Shown here piece by piece: positions 23,749-34,684 of a stretch of 64,000 nt of DNA. How positions within the stretch are numbered: the first letter of the stretch is position 1; each line of letters opens with the position of its first letter. The stretch is taken from the NCBI GenBank assembly GCA_001600495.1, contig BCKE01000004.1:169399-233398 (forward strand), written 5' to 3'. The stretch is from Pilasporangium apinafurcum (Eukaryota; Oomycota; Peronosporomycetes; Pythiales; Pythiaceae). A model generated the notes under the pieces. That model saw only the letters and a list, made by a program, of their open reading frames with translations. It did not search any database and was not told the DNA's origin. The translations under genes and the position numbers were made by a program.

Positions 23749-25684
23749 GTTGTGCGTTTAGTTGCTTTTTTTTTGTCTGGTTTACTACTTGGATGATTGT
23801 CGAGACGTTCACTTTGTGGATCTCCGTCGCGATGTCACTGAAAAATTCTGCTCTTTTCCAGTTATAAAAACACGGCGATGCGTCCTCAATCGAATTAGAG
23901 GTTGACGAAAAGGACAAGCGAATGCAGATGGAATGAGGGGGCAGCAATATAAATCCGATAGGATGGAGAACGCAAATGGAAGAAATCCGATCGGCCTGCT
24001 TCCTGCGTTTCCGTTTGCCTCGCTCACTTTGGAGTTTCCAAAAGGGAGAAGGGGGAGGAGAGGAGCAGAGCGAACCCTAAGATCGGTCCCGGACCGCTTG
24101 CTGAACCGGTTCCAAGATTAGGAAAAATGGCAGAGGCCATTAATAAAGTTAGGTAAGAAAAGCTGACGCATGTCCGCCTCATCGTGGTGCAGCTGCCTCG
24201 CGTGTCCGGCGGATTCCGCACGCATGATCGCGCGAGATGACGCTTCGTGCGTACATGGTATCTTGAGGAGATGTCTGCGTGTGCGTTGGCTGCTAATAAA
24301 GAAGTGCCCGTTCAATACGCAGAACACAAGGCATGGGGTATGACTAAAGTGGGAAAACCAGACTAGAGTAGTAGCCCACCTCTATCCCCTTCCAAGGAGC
24401 ATGGCAAACTTATGGTATAGATGTAGCTTTGCAGGTTATGGCCATAACCCTTCTGTCTCCTATCTAAGTCCAATGTACTGAATTATAGTATTGCAATGTA
24501 CACAAGCTATGAATCCTTAGTACACGAGTTAAGTATGAGCGAGCTATAATTTTTCAGACCTGCAAAGAGTCCCCTGCACCGAATTTGGATTCCACAATTG
24601 TATCATTATTTTGAAAGGCAGACTCTCTGCACAAAAAAGTCCACACAGCTTATTAAAAAAGCGTGGATCATCCACGTCTGGTTGAAGCCACTCCTGTCCA
24701 TTCACTGCGCATGAATGGTTGGGCAATTAGATAGCGCGCACAAAGTACATCGATGTGTGATTAAAAGCAGGTCAATCAACAGATAATGACACAAACGTCT
24801 TTGCGGTGGTGCGAATGAGCATTAACGGTTTTCATTTGTTATGTGAAATTTTCTTCTGTGAGAGATTTCAACGCCTACTTGTCACAAATTATTGGCAACG
24901 TCCTGTCGTCAGATAGATCCAAGCATAAAAGAGTCAGTTCATCACATTTTAACCAATCAAGAATCATCGAGAAAGACCAGATCGTCAAAATGCAACTACA
25001 AACGTACCGTAATATCTTGATTAAGTATATTACGCTAAATATCAGAGCTTTGTCTCCCAATGTACACTCTCTATAGAAACACTAAAAATATACCATGTAG
25101 CAGTTCACTGGCAGAACTGGATTCATGGTATGCTCCAGCACACTGGGATGTTAAGATCGACGTATTATTGATGGAGGTAAGGAAAAATTTGTGTACATGC
25201 CATTCCGCAAGATGCAGAACATTTAGAAACACAAGAAAAGCAGAGAGTGTTCTGCGTCAATTCTGCCGTCTCTACTATCCTTCTAAGAGTAGTAATGTTG
25301 GTAATTAAACGTAGAGCACAGCAATCAATTTTGTACTGTTAAACTGGGTTCAAACGCCAACTTAATCAAAAAAATTTTTGGCTGTCCGTACATCTGTCGG
25401 ATTAATTACTTAACGACGAGACAAAAGTATCTATCCACCCTCTCTCCGCCAGCTGTTTCTATGGGTTTCGTTGGTTTTTGCGATGATGATGGGTTAGTAG
25501 AAATTAAACGGCCTTTACTACTGTTCAGTTCTTTCCTCAATTTATTATACAACACACCAAATCCTTCATCAGCTCTACCACCTTTCTTCGTTCTACCAAG
25601 TCATTCTTCAATTTCGACCAGGTAGCGCAAGCAATAATCGGTGATACACCGCCCAGGTACACAGTCAAGATAGAGTAGACGAAA
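23749..25684. other. Intergenic region
   Basis: About 1.9 kb between the WW-RRM gene and the phosphatase gene. The - strand and + strand frames in it are short and unrecognised. A + frame at about 24843-25076 (Lys/Ile-rich, 77 codons) and one at 25060-25308 could be chance. No repeat, tRNA or element recognised. Confidence 0.4.
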
Positions 25685-27193
25685 ATGGCGAGAAAAGCGT
25701 TCATCGTCATCGGTGCACTTTTAGTCATTGGGATCGTCGTAGGCATCATCGTGTTCGCGACTGGCGGCGGTGACGACGACAACGCCAGTACAAGCGACGC
25801 CAACGACGCTAGCACGTCTCCCAGTGCTGCTGGCTCTACCACTGGGTCATCGTCGTCTAGTGGTCAAAATGTGTCTGACTCGGCGCTGTTGGAAGGCACC
25901 TCCACCTCTGGAAGTGGTAGTGCAGTGGGCAACGTCGACCCAAAGAGCGATCCGGATAAAGCCGAAACTGTGTTTTCTATGCTCGCAATCGGTGATTGGG
26001 GTGCTACGACTGATAAACCCGGCTCTTGCTGCAACAAGTACCGAAAAGTCGCGAACGACTCTCTGGAAATGAAAATTGATTACTGGGCTCAGATTAATGT
26101 GGCTGAAATCCTCGCGCAATCAGCGGAAGCTGTTAAACCGATTCGAATCATTGGTCATGGTGACAACATTTACTGGAATGGCGCAGGTCCAGATGATATT
26201 GATTATCGCATGGAAACGACGTTTGAGTCGGTCTACAACCAGCCATCACTGGAAGGAATCCCATGGATCAACGTTGTTGGTAATCATGACCTGGGTGGTT
26301 CCGAGTACATCTGTGGTGACAAAGATTATAATTTCCGAGAGTGTGAGAGTGTTGAGGAGATGCTGGACTACCTGAACAAGAAATTCACGTTGCAACAAGG
26401 ATATAAGAGTCCGGAAAATGACCGCTGGAAGCTCACGGACCATTACTATGTCGAGTCAGTTGAGCAGGACGGCGTGTCAGTCGATATTTTCAATATTGAC
26501 ACCAACTACGCCGACTCCCATGGTGTGATGCAGATCTGCTGCCAGTGCTACGGGTACGTGAAAAAGAAAGGACTAAGCGAAGCCGATGCTAAGGCGCTCG
26601 GAGCAACTTGCAACGACCGGATCCCGGGCGATGAGTTGTGTGCTGGTGGGAGCGTAGAGATGTACGACGCCTGTGCCAAAACCATTAAGGGCTGGTGGGA
26701 CGACTCGATGACCCAAATCAAGGAAGATTTGGCGAAATCGACAGCAACGTGGAAGATCGTCAATTCGCACTACTCGCCGCACTTCCATATGAGTGAAGAC
26801 AAGATGAAAGAATGGTACCAGGTCACAAAAGAAGGTGGCGTTCACATGTGGATGAATGGTCACACGCACGGATTTAACCACGATATTAGTAAGTGGGGCA
26901 CGCATTTCTATGAAAATGGTGGTGGTGGTGGCATTCAGAGTGAAACATCTGGCCACCCTCCAGAGGTCGCAGAGAAATTTGTCGACCATGCCTGGATCGC
27001 CGCGGGCAATCCGTACGGGTTCTTTGAGTTGCATTTCTCCAAGGAATGGATCAAGACCGAATTTGTGACCTTTGATAACAACTGGGTATTTAGCACCGTC
27101 GCTGAGGAGATTGTGCCGGGCGGATACCAAAAGACTGAGCATTGCTGGCATGTGCCGGTGACGATGAGCGCTGGCCGCGCCTGTGCTGCGTAG
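25685..27193 (+). CDS. Purple acid phosphatase-like metallophosphoesterase, type II membrane or secreted
   Basis: Predicted binuclear-metal phosphatase acting outside the cell or in the endomembrane lumen. Single exon, 502 residues. Residues 5-26 form a hydrophobic helix (FIVIGALLVIGIVVGIIVFA) after a short basic start, an uncleaved anchor or signal. A Ser/Thr/Gly-rich stalk of about 65 residues follows. The catalytic core has the metallophosphoesterase blocks in order: GDWG (about residue 102), GHGDNIYWNG, GNHD, NSHYSPH and NGHTHG, matching the metal ligands of the tartrate-resistant or purple acid phosphatase branch. Many cysteines in the middle (CCQCYG, CNDRIPGDELC) suggest disulfides, fitting a secreted domain. 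Everything needed for catalysis appears present. The physiological substrate is unknown; phosphate scavenging is an inference. Confidence 0.9.
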   Translation: MARKAFIVIGALLVIGIVVGIIVFATGGGDDDNASTSDANDASTSPSAAGSTTGSSSSSGQNVSDSALLEGTSTSGSGSAVGNVDPKSDPDKAETVFSMLAIGDWGATTDKPGSCCNKYRKVANDSLEMKIDYWAQINVAEILAQSAEAVKPIRIIGHGDNIYWNGAGPDDIDYRMETTFESVYNQPSLEGIPWINVVGNHDLGGSEYICGDKDYNFRECESVEEMLDYLNKKFTLQQGYKSPENDRWKLTDHYYVESVEQDGVSVDIFNIDTNYADSHGVMQICCQCYGYVKKKGLSEADAKALGATCNDRIPGDELCAGGSVEMYDACAKTIKGWWDDSMTQIKEDLAKSTATWKIVNSHYSPHFHMSEDKMKEWYQVTKEGGVHMWMNGHTHGFNHDISKWGTHFYENGGGGGIQSETSGHPPEVAEKFVDHAWIAAGNPYGFFELHFSKEWIKTEFVTFDNNWVFSTVAEEIVPGGYQKTEHCWHVPVTMSAGRACAA

Positions 27194-27487
27194 ACTACGG
27201 ACTGACCGACTGTGTCAGTATTTTAGTTATCATCTACTAGAACTGACAGATTTGAGTGCTTTTGTTCCCATTGCATTCTCCCTTGTGTTAGATGTCAATA
27301 AAGCGTCTTATATTTGCAGCATATGCATGTTATAAGAAAAATGGATAAAGCAAGTTTTTCGATCAATCGATTCTTGATCGTTCAAAGCGTTTCTTCCTTT
27401 ATGAGCATATGATCGTTATGCGCATGCTGGATGTTGATATGGTACCTTACTCTATTATAAATAATGGTGCTTTAATTTTGCTTAAAT

Positions 27488-28639
27488 CTATAGTGACTCT
27501 TTCATCTCAACTCGCCTGGTGCTTTCTCTGGAGATTGTGAACTTTCCTGTGATACTTGAAGTCTTCTCATTTTGTTCCGCGTTTGTTGAATTCGAATACT
27601 TCTCTATATCTGTAACGACTGTTTCTTCTGTTACATCAGCACTATTCACGTTTGATTTGCTGTTATCCTGGATTTCGTTTTGAGCGAACTTTCCTAGCTC
27701 GTTATCATCAGCTTTTTCTTTCTTCCCTTGCTTTCCATCGTCATCCACGTCTTCCAGTTCGTCAGTGACGTTCCCCTGCGTTGAAGCAACACTGCTAGTG
27801 CGTGATCGTGTGGCGCTTACTGCCTCCACTTCCTCTTTCAGCTGCATATTTGCTTCTCGAAGACGATCATTCTCCGCAACCAGTCGTTTGTTCTCGTTTC
27901 TCACCTCTTCGACGAACTTTTCTGCCTGTGCCTGCAGTTGCACACGTTCCTGTTCAATTTGCGCTTTCAGTTGTTGTTCAATGCCGTAGACGTATTCTTT
28001 TGCCTCACACAATAAATTCGCATGCACACGGCCGAATTCGGCAATGCGCTTGAGCTGCTCATCTGTCAATCCAAAAAATGGTAAGTCAACAACAAATAAC
28101 ATAATAATCAATCAAGAACTACCATACATACTCGTGAAATGATCTTCGATGTGCAGAATAATCTGTTGCTGCCAGCGCTGCAGCTCACTTACAGTGATCG
28201 TCACCATCTCTTCTTCTTCTTCTTCCTCTTCTTCTTCATGTCCAGCTGATGGCGATGCCATTTGCTGTCGCATCAGTCCTATCTTGTCAGTCGACGGTGT
28301 GATAGGAATTGGTGCATCTACTGCCGATCCAAACGGCAGTGTAGGGTGAGTCCGTGCAATGTCAACGGCTGTATCATGTGATGAGGTGGATGTTGGCTGT
28401 TCCGTTACTACTGCCAACCCTTGGATTAATGAGGTTGAAAAATTATGGTATGGGTCCAACAACGATGCTCCTTTTTCACCATCACTGCTACCATCAATAC
28501 TAGTAGTAGCATTGGCACTTGCATTTCCATGTTTGCCACGTGTAGTTAGTGTAGCAGGAGGGTGCATGGGAGTGTGATCGGCATGTGACACACTGATGCG
28601 TTTCCGTGGTCGAGCTGCTTTCCTTCGCACCATTGGCAT
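27488..28639 (-). CDS. Coiled-coil protein of unknown function
   Basis: Two exons: about 28639-28131 and about 28068-27488. The in-phase join gives HIEDHFTN-EQLKRIAEF. The N-terminal 130 residues are basic, then Ser/Thr/Pro-rich and probably disordered. An uninterrupted run of about 10 glutamates precedes a helical segment (SELQRWQQQIILHIEDH). The second exon starts with a long coiled coil (AQIEQERVQLQAQAEKFVEE onward, about 80 residues) and ends in an acidic, Ser/Thr-rich tail. No catalytic motif is visible. It could be a structural or adaptor protein. Its 3' end faces that of the phosphatase gene across about 290 bases. Confidence 0.7.
28202..28238. repeat. TTC/TCC microsatellite coding for polyglutamate
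   Basis: About a dozen CTT/CTC-type triplets encode the polyglutamate run in the coiled-coil protein on the - strand. Confidence 0.75.
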
Positions 28640-28870
28640 TAGATGGGATGATCGTGATTGGCAAAAATGCTATGAAAATAAAATTCATGACACGTAAAAT
28701 ACAGGTAAGTTAAGGTTAAGAAGTGTGAGTGATGGTTATCTTATTTAGCACCACGAATTAAACCCTCAAGTTTACCCACCATCCAAAAGTAACTTCTATT
28801 TCACTGTCAGCCTTAAACCCGCACTGCCATCATATCACAAATGTTACTTTTCGAATGTGGTCACCAAGTT

Positions 28871-30326
28871 TTATTTTTGCTCCAATGGCGTAGCTGGTGA
28901 GATCTTGGTCAAGATACGTGCTACGATGAACACGACACAAGTGAATGACGATGAGAATTGACCTAGTACATTACATTGATGCAAGAAACAATACGTGTAC
29001 TTACCTGCCAGAACAGCAGCACCAAAACCGTTGTCGATGTTGACGACTCCAACACCAGGAGAACAAGCGTTGAGCATCGTCAGCAGTGGCGCCAGACCAC
29101 CAAACGCCGCCCCATAGCTGTTCAAATCCAGTACAACGTAGTGAGTAGAATCTTGGACTATGACTTGTGCAAATAGAAAAGCATAATTTACCCGACGCTG
29201 GTGGGAACAGCGACAACGGGGATATCGGTCAAACCTCCCTGCAAATCAACACACGTAGAGATTAAGCAAATACATGTGAGGCTTGTAGATGTTAAACAAG
29301 GTGAGTTACGTACAACGACACCGGGCAGTGCACCATCCATGCCAGCCACACAAATTGCTACATCAGAAGCATGCACAACATGTTGGTTCCGCAAGAGCCG
29401 ATGGATCCCTGCCACACCAACGTCATAGAGCCGTTTGACCTGGTAATTCGCCAGTTCTATCAACGAAACGAGTAGGTCAATAGTGGTTTCTCAAGTACTA
29501 ATAGCACAGCTTTGCGCATCATTACCGAGTGTAACGGCTACTTCCTCAGCGATGGGAAGATCGGATGTACCAGCGCAGAGCACGCAAGCAACAGGCTGCG
29601 TTGGGAAATAGACGAATAACACGATCAAGCAACCCATAAATGACGCACTTATACACAAGTAAACCAGCTCTTCCTACCATTTGTTCGTTACTTGGAACAC
29701 CATCGTCCAGATCTTTGAGGTCTCTAGATGCCAGAATCTTCGGAACCGAATAGTACGTCAAGTCTAGCGTCTATCCACGCCAATCCATTTAATTACATAT
29801 TTAGTCCTTATAACATGCCATGAAAAACTATGGCGAGCAGTCTCTTACCGGCGCCAATTGCATCACCTGATCCGCTTTCTCACTGGACACACGCGTGGCC
29901 ATGACTGCCTGCGCTCCTTTATCTCCACCACTCTGTTGGAGCATGGCGGTCATGATAGAAGCGACTTGCTCGGAGGTTTTGCCCTCCGCGTAGATCACTT
30001 CAGGAAACCCCGTGCGTTGGTATCGCTTCGTGTCAATCTTAACTGCTGTTCCCACGTCTTCGTACTCCAGTCGCAGGCACTCTTTTACTGCCTGCCGTGG
30101 CGCTATCTACAGGAGATTTTTGAAATGGGTTTTTCAGACATTATGTGACTAGAAACTAAACAATCAATCTCCTTACATTTCCAGCCGCTACTTGCTCCAG
30201 GACATGCAGTAAGCTGGTATTCTTTGTCGTAGTCATCCAGCGAATGCCATTCACGCCGAGGATGACGCTACTTTTCATAGATACGCGACACATCGGCCAT
30301 AGCCGTTGCATTCCCACGCGCATCAT
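28871..30326 (-). CDS. LarB / PurE-related protein (AIR carboxylase-like)
   Basis: LarB carboxylates and hydrolyses nicotinic acid adenine dinucleotide to make the precursor of the nickel-pincer cofactor; the fold is that of PurE. Eight exons join in phase: 30326-30177, 30106-29849, 29770-29678, then about 29600-29526, 29459-29313, 29240-29192, 29121-29005 and 28923-28871. Diagnostic LarB blocks are [82 protein letters not shown] and [12 protein letters not shown]. The first 35 residues ([10 protein letters not shown]..., Arg- and Met-rich) look like a mitochondrial transit peptide. Multiple introns show this is a resident eukaryotic gene, not contamination. Whether it makes the nickel cofactor here is unknown, as no LarC or LarE partner is in the window. 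Confidence 0.9.
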
Positions 30327-30441
30327 TGCTAGAATCCTCTTCAATTCTGCACAATACCTGTCCCTTATAGAAATATGTTCACCTGACCTCTACATAAGAG
30401 CATTTGCACATCAAAAACCGATTTTCGCAATCAATCCAGAC
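30327..30441. promoter_or_regulatory. Short bidirectional upstream region of LarB and the MOCS3-like gene
   Basis: Only about 115 bases separate the two divergent start codons, so the promoters must overlap or share elements. No clear TATA box was identified; this call rests on gene arrangement. Confidence 0.5.
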
Positions 30442-31908
30442 ATGGAGCATCAGCAAGGAGCAGCTTCGCGACTATCTGTCAATGGCACATGTGACTGCTG
30501 CATTGCATTGACAGAGAAGATCGCAATGATAGAGCAGGAGAACGCGCAGCTTCGTCAGCAATTGCAGAAGCTAGAGCAGCAGCAGCAACAACAACAACAG
30601 CAATTGACCCACACACACAACACCAGTACCAACGAGCTCAACGTGAATGACACCGCAACCACCAACATCTATTCACCACTGACACGGTGGGAACTGCAGC
30701 GCTACGGTCGACAGATGCTTGTCGGTGAATTCGGGGTACAAAGCCAACAGAAACTCCGTAATGCACGCGTGTTGATTATCGGTATCGGTGGACTGGGATG
30801 TCCGGTTGCGCTCTACCTGGCAGCAATGGGTGTGGGGACACTCGGTCTCGTCGATGGTGATTCCGTGGACCACTCCAACCTGCATCGCCAAGTGCTCTAC
30901 GACGAAAACGATCTACATGTACAAAAAGTGGCTGCTGCGCGCAAGAAGCTGACGGCTCTGAACCCAGCGTTGGTGTGCGAATGTTTCTCTACACGATTGA
31001 CTGCCCACAATGCATTGACGCTCATCCAGCAGTTTGACGTGGTCGTCGATGCCTCAGACAACATTGAGACGCGATATCTGGTGAACGATGCATGTGCACT
31101 CGCCAATAAGCCGCAGATATCGGGCAGTGCGTTGGGGTTGGAAGGTCAAGTGACAGTGTTTACGTACGATGATGTGAAATCAACTCCGTGTTATCGGTGT
31201 CTGTACCCGATACCTCCACGGAAACCAATGACATGTGACAACAATGGCGTTATAGGGGCTGTCCCTGGTGTCATTGGCGTGGTGCAGGCCATGGAAACGG
31301 TGAAAGTAATCACTGGAATGGGGCAACCGCTTGTAGGTGTCCAATGTCTGTATGATGCCTATGATGGCCAGTTCCGTCGAGTAAAAATTGGGGCTCATCA
31401 AAAGAAACCTGATTGTATATCATGTGGACTGTCTAAACAAACAACATCACCACTAACAATGGGTTACACGAACTCAGCGGTTGCATGCTGCGGTAGTGAG
31501 AATCACAATGAACTTTTGCCTGATAACCGGATCAGTGTAGAAGCATTTGCACGTGTGCGACAAGAAACAGCCGCGAATACCGACTCTCACGCTTACGTGT
31601 TGCTCGATACCCGCTCCAAGACCGAATTTGAGATGGTGCATTTCCGCGAGGCAATCCATTTTCCATTCGATCGGCTATTAAAGCAAGATCCACAAACTTT
31701 CATTTCCGATGTTTTACGAGTGGATAATAGCAAGAACAATCACCAAGCATTGCAAACGTTTGTGATTTGCCGACGAGGGATTGATTCTATTGTGGCTACG
31801 CGGTGGCTAATAGACAAATGTGGGCTGAAAGCTGTGCAGAATGTCGACGGAGGATATACGGAGTATGCACGCGAAGGTGGAGTCGATCCATTTTTCCCCA
31901 TGTATTGA
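30442..31908 (+). CDS. MOCS3/UBA4-type adenylyltransferase-sulfurtransferase
   Basis: E1-like enzyme that adenylates and thiolates small sulfur carriers (URM1 and/or MOCS2A) for tRNA thiolation and molybdenum cofactor synthesis in the cytosol. Single exon, about 488 residues from the ATG at 30442. Residues about 20-60 form a coiled coil with a Gln run. The ThiF/E1 domain starts at RYGRQMLVGEFGVQSQQKL, with the nucleotide loop IGIGGLGCPVALYLAAMG, LVDGDSVDHSNLHRQ and two zinc-binding CxxC pairs (CYRC and CISC). A Cys in KPMTCDNNGVIG fits the E1 catalytic position. The C-terminal rhodanese domain has the active loop CRRGIDS, close to CRLGNDS of human MOCS3, so sulfur transfer is probably intact. 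Confidence 0.94.
   Translation: MEHQQGAASRLSVNGTCDCCIALTEKIAMIEQENAQLRQQLQKLEQQQQQQQQQLTHTHNTSTNELNVNDTATTNIYSPLTRWELQRYGRQMLVGEFGVQSQQKLRNARVLIIGIGGLGCPVALYLAAMGVGTLGLVDGDSVDHSNLHRQVLYDENDLHVQKVAAARKKLTALNPALVCECFSTRLTAHNALTLIQQFDVVVDASDNIETRYLVNDACALANKPQISGSALGLEGQVTVFTYDDVKSTPCYRCLYPIPPRKPMTCDNNGVIGAVPGVIGVVQAMETVKVITGMGQPLVGVQCLYDAYDGQFRRVKIGAHQKKPDCISCGLSKQTTSPLTMGYTNSAVACCGSENHNELLPDNRISVEAFARVRQETAANTDSHAYVLLDTRSKTEFEMVHFREAIHFPFDRLLKQDPQTFISDVLRVDNSKNNHQALQTFVICRRGIDSIVATRWLIDKCGLKAVQNVDGGYTEYAREGGVDPFFPMY
30573..30602. repeat. CAG/CAA tract coding for polyglutamine
   Basis: A run of mixed CAG and CAA codons encodes nine glutamines in the N-terminal coiled coil of the MOCS3-like protein. 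Confidence 0.75.
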
Positions 31909-31948
31909 CCATGAAAGTATAAATGATAAGCTCTATAATCATCTATGT

Positions 31949-33932
31949 CTACGTGCTCAACACACCTTCATGAAGTGTCCGGTAGTCCACGTTCGTTCGC
32001 CGACGACGACGTGTCTGTTTGCCATTTGTTCCTTTCTTAGCGTTTGCATTTAGATTGGTTGTGACAGTTCGAGGAGAATCATTAATACATTTCTCATCTT
32101 CGCTTTCGTCTTCATCTTCTTTATAATCGTCGGAATCATTGGCTTCAGCATCACTGTCAGCTTTGCCTGCGAAGATCAGATCGTTCAGAGCGCGATAATT
32201 GACTGCATTCCGCTTGCGTTTGCCGTGGACAATCAAATTTTGCTCCTCTTGCTCTTCCTGTTCGCGATACTGCTCTGCGCACGCCATGGCCTGCTCTACT
32301 TGGTCACGAGACAAATCAGCTTGGATGTTATTGTAATAAACCACTCGCCACATCAGCTCCTCACTGCTGGGTTCATCTATCAATTCCTCTACCACAACAC
32401 CAAACACCACATTGCCTGTCACTGAATCTACTGTTGCCACCTTCTTGCCCAAGAAAGTGGATTGTTGTTGCTCCTGTTTGTCTTTCGATGTGCTTGGATT
32501 GTGAGAGCGCATCGACCGTCTGTTAAAACAATCCAGGCAAACTCAATGAGAAGGTCGTCTCTTCTCTATTATCATGGGGAGGAATCATACCGATTATGGT
32601 CCAGGACAGCGTCTGCTCGAAGGTACTTGAGCTCCTGATCACTCAGCTCGTCCTCTTCTATTACTTCCCCCTCACTGCCATCACCATTCTCGGTGCCACT
32701 TTCGTCATCAGATCCGCTCACCGAATCCGATCCTAACGCGCTGTCTCTATCAACAAAATCCTCGTCGTCTTCATCATTATTGTCACTTTCATCAACTGTC
32801 TGCGCACTACCGGTATCACTTTCATCGTTCATAGCTGCTGCAAACTCATTCTCCTCCTGAGTCAACTTTGGAAACACCTGCCACCACACCAAGATGAACT
32901 ACTCATTAACATCAATAAATTCAATCAATCACTAGCATACACAAACCTCATCAACAGTCTCGTAGGTGGTGCCAAAAGCTGAATTGATGATTTTGAGCGA
33001 GTTGAACACCGCGTGACAGACCTCACAGTACCAGAGCTCCACTCCCTCCGGAATCTCGTTCGTTCTTACCCATGGCGTCTGACATTGTTGATGATATGCG
33101 CGGTGGCAACCAGCGTTATCGCAAATCAGAATGTCGTTGTCTTCTTGCGTCTCTGCGCTTTCACAACGTGAACAGTAGATCGATTCTGGAGCAACATCAC
33201 TGCCTGGCTCTGCATATAGTAATTCGGGCAGTTGTGGATCTTCCACGTTTTGTTGCTGCAATGCCTTCAGTGTATCTAGTACCACACGTTTTGTTGCCAA
33301 GAATTTTTTGCGGGCAATTGCCAACTCTTTGCTCGGTTTGAGTTTCTCCGCGTTTGTCTTGCGCCATCCCTCTGTCTCGTATGCTTCCATGAACGTGAGC
33401 AAGTAGCGCAGCTTGGTCACCTGCAATATGGCAAGTATACAGTAAGGACGGAGTTCTAAGGTAAGCCACACAATGAATTCTTGTAGTGAATGCCCACCTG
33501 ACTTTTGATTTTGCCCTCCAGTTTCTTGTATTCCAGGCTGCCGGTCGGTTGATTGGGCTCATGGATGTTTGCAGCAACAGTTGTATTGACTACTGGTAGG
33601 CGCCATGAACCAGAGGTGGTGGTGGTCTGACGTCCTTTTTTCGGTCGTTTCCTTGGTGTTGCTGGGGAATAGATGGTGCGTGCCTTCCGGATGCGGCCGG
33701 GTCGCTGTATACTCACCTCGCTGCTGTTCGGACTATCGTACCCAGAAAACACTTGTGTGAGTCAGATGCTGAAGCAGTAAAACACTGATTTGATTGTTCC
33801 GTGTATAGCCAGCCAACTAGGCAATTACATGGAGATCTTTGACTGTACCGCACTGGTACTAACACGCGAACTTCTGCGAGCAGGTAGTTTGGGTTCTGCC
33901 GCGTTCGTCGCCATCGACTTCTTCTTAGGCAT
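31949..33932 (-). CDS. PHD-finger chromatin protein
   Basis: Likely a histone-tail reader. About five exons on the - strand. The start is MPKKKSMATNAAEP (start codon 33930-33932); the first splice junction is uncertain. The second exon is basic (RPGRIRKARTIYSPATPRK) with nuclear-localisation character. The third (about 33418-32948) ends in a C4HC3 PHD finger, CSRCESAETQEDNDILICDN followed by AGCHRAYHQQC and LWYCEVCH, with all eight ligands visible. The fourth (about 32880-32590) is a long acidic tract. The last exon carries a possible Tudor- or chromo-like segment (TFLGKKVATVDSVTGNVVFG), a helix, another acidic tract and a basic tail. The PHD resembles those of plant HAT3.1/PRHA, but no homeodomain is seen. 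Confidence 0.87.
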
Positions 33933-34684
33933 AGTGGGATTAACGTCACCAAAAGTTCTTTAATATGTAGATAGCCCTGATCAAAAACTGTAGAATAGGA
34001 AATATGGGATGAGATGAGGAATCAAGCCATCGAATGGACACGGAGATAAGCAATTTATGATACGTACTATCTCGTAAATTGCTGCTGAAGTCACTAAGGA
34101 TAAGCGATCGCACGACGGAAGCGCGAAATGCTGCGCAGGTGATGGATGCAGAACGAACCGAAAAATAAATAAAACAGGCCAGCTCGTTGTGGGGTTTTAG
34201 CTCACAACTGCCGGAGATTTTTCTGTAGGTATGTCATTCATTAAACTACTTCGAGATAGTGACAATATTTTTTGCTCACTTCAAGAGCACATTGCGCTGC
34301 ACTGAACGATATCATGAATCATTTTTACTTGACGAATAGACTATGGAGAATATCGAGATGCATCGTGATCCTAGAGCAGTAAACATCCCGATTTGGATAA
34401 TGTTAGTTTGCTACTGCCGACGCTACACAAGTGACTCGATTGCGGTGTAGAACATTTTACTTCATCTAATGGTTCGGATAGCGTCGCTCTTATCTTTGCC
34501 TTCGAGTCAGTCGTCACAATCAGCAAATTTTTTTATCATATAATTCTAGCAAGTGCTTCAGTGTTCTTATTGGCGGTTACCAGAATACGGCCTAACTGTG
34601 TGGACATTTGAAAAGTCGGTTGACTCCCTCACTGTCTGCGAATAGTTTTCCTACACTCTATTCTCTTCCTACATTCTTTCTTCC
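33933..34684. other. Intergenic region
   Basis: About 750 bases upstream of the PHD gene and downstream of the Fanzor remnant. No gene recognised; AT-rich, without clear repeats. Confidence 0.4.

Noticed and set aside
28871-30326. LarB gene as bacterial contamination
   Set aside because: It has seven phased GT-AG introns and sits between ordinary eukaryotic genes.
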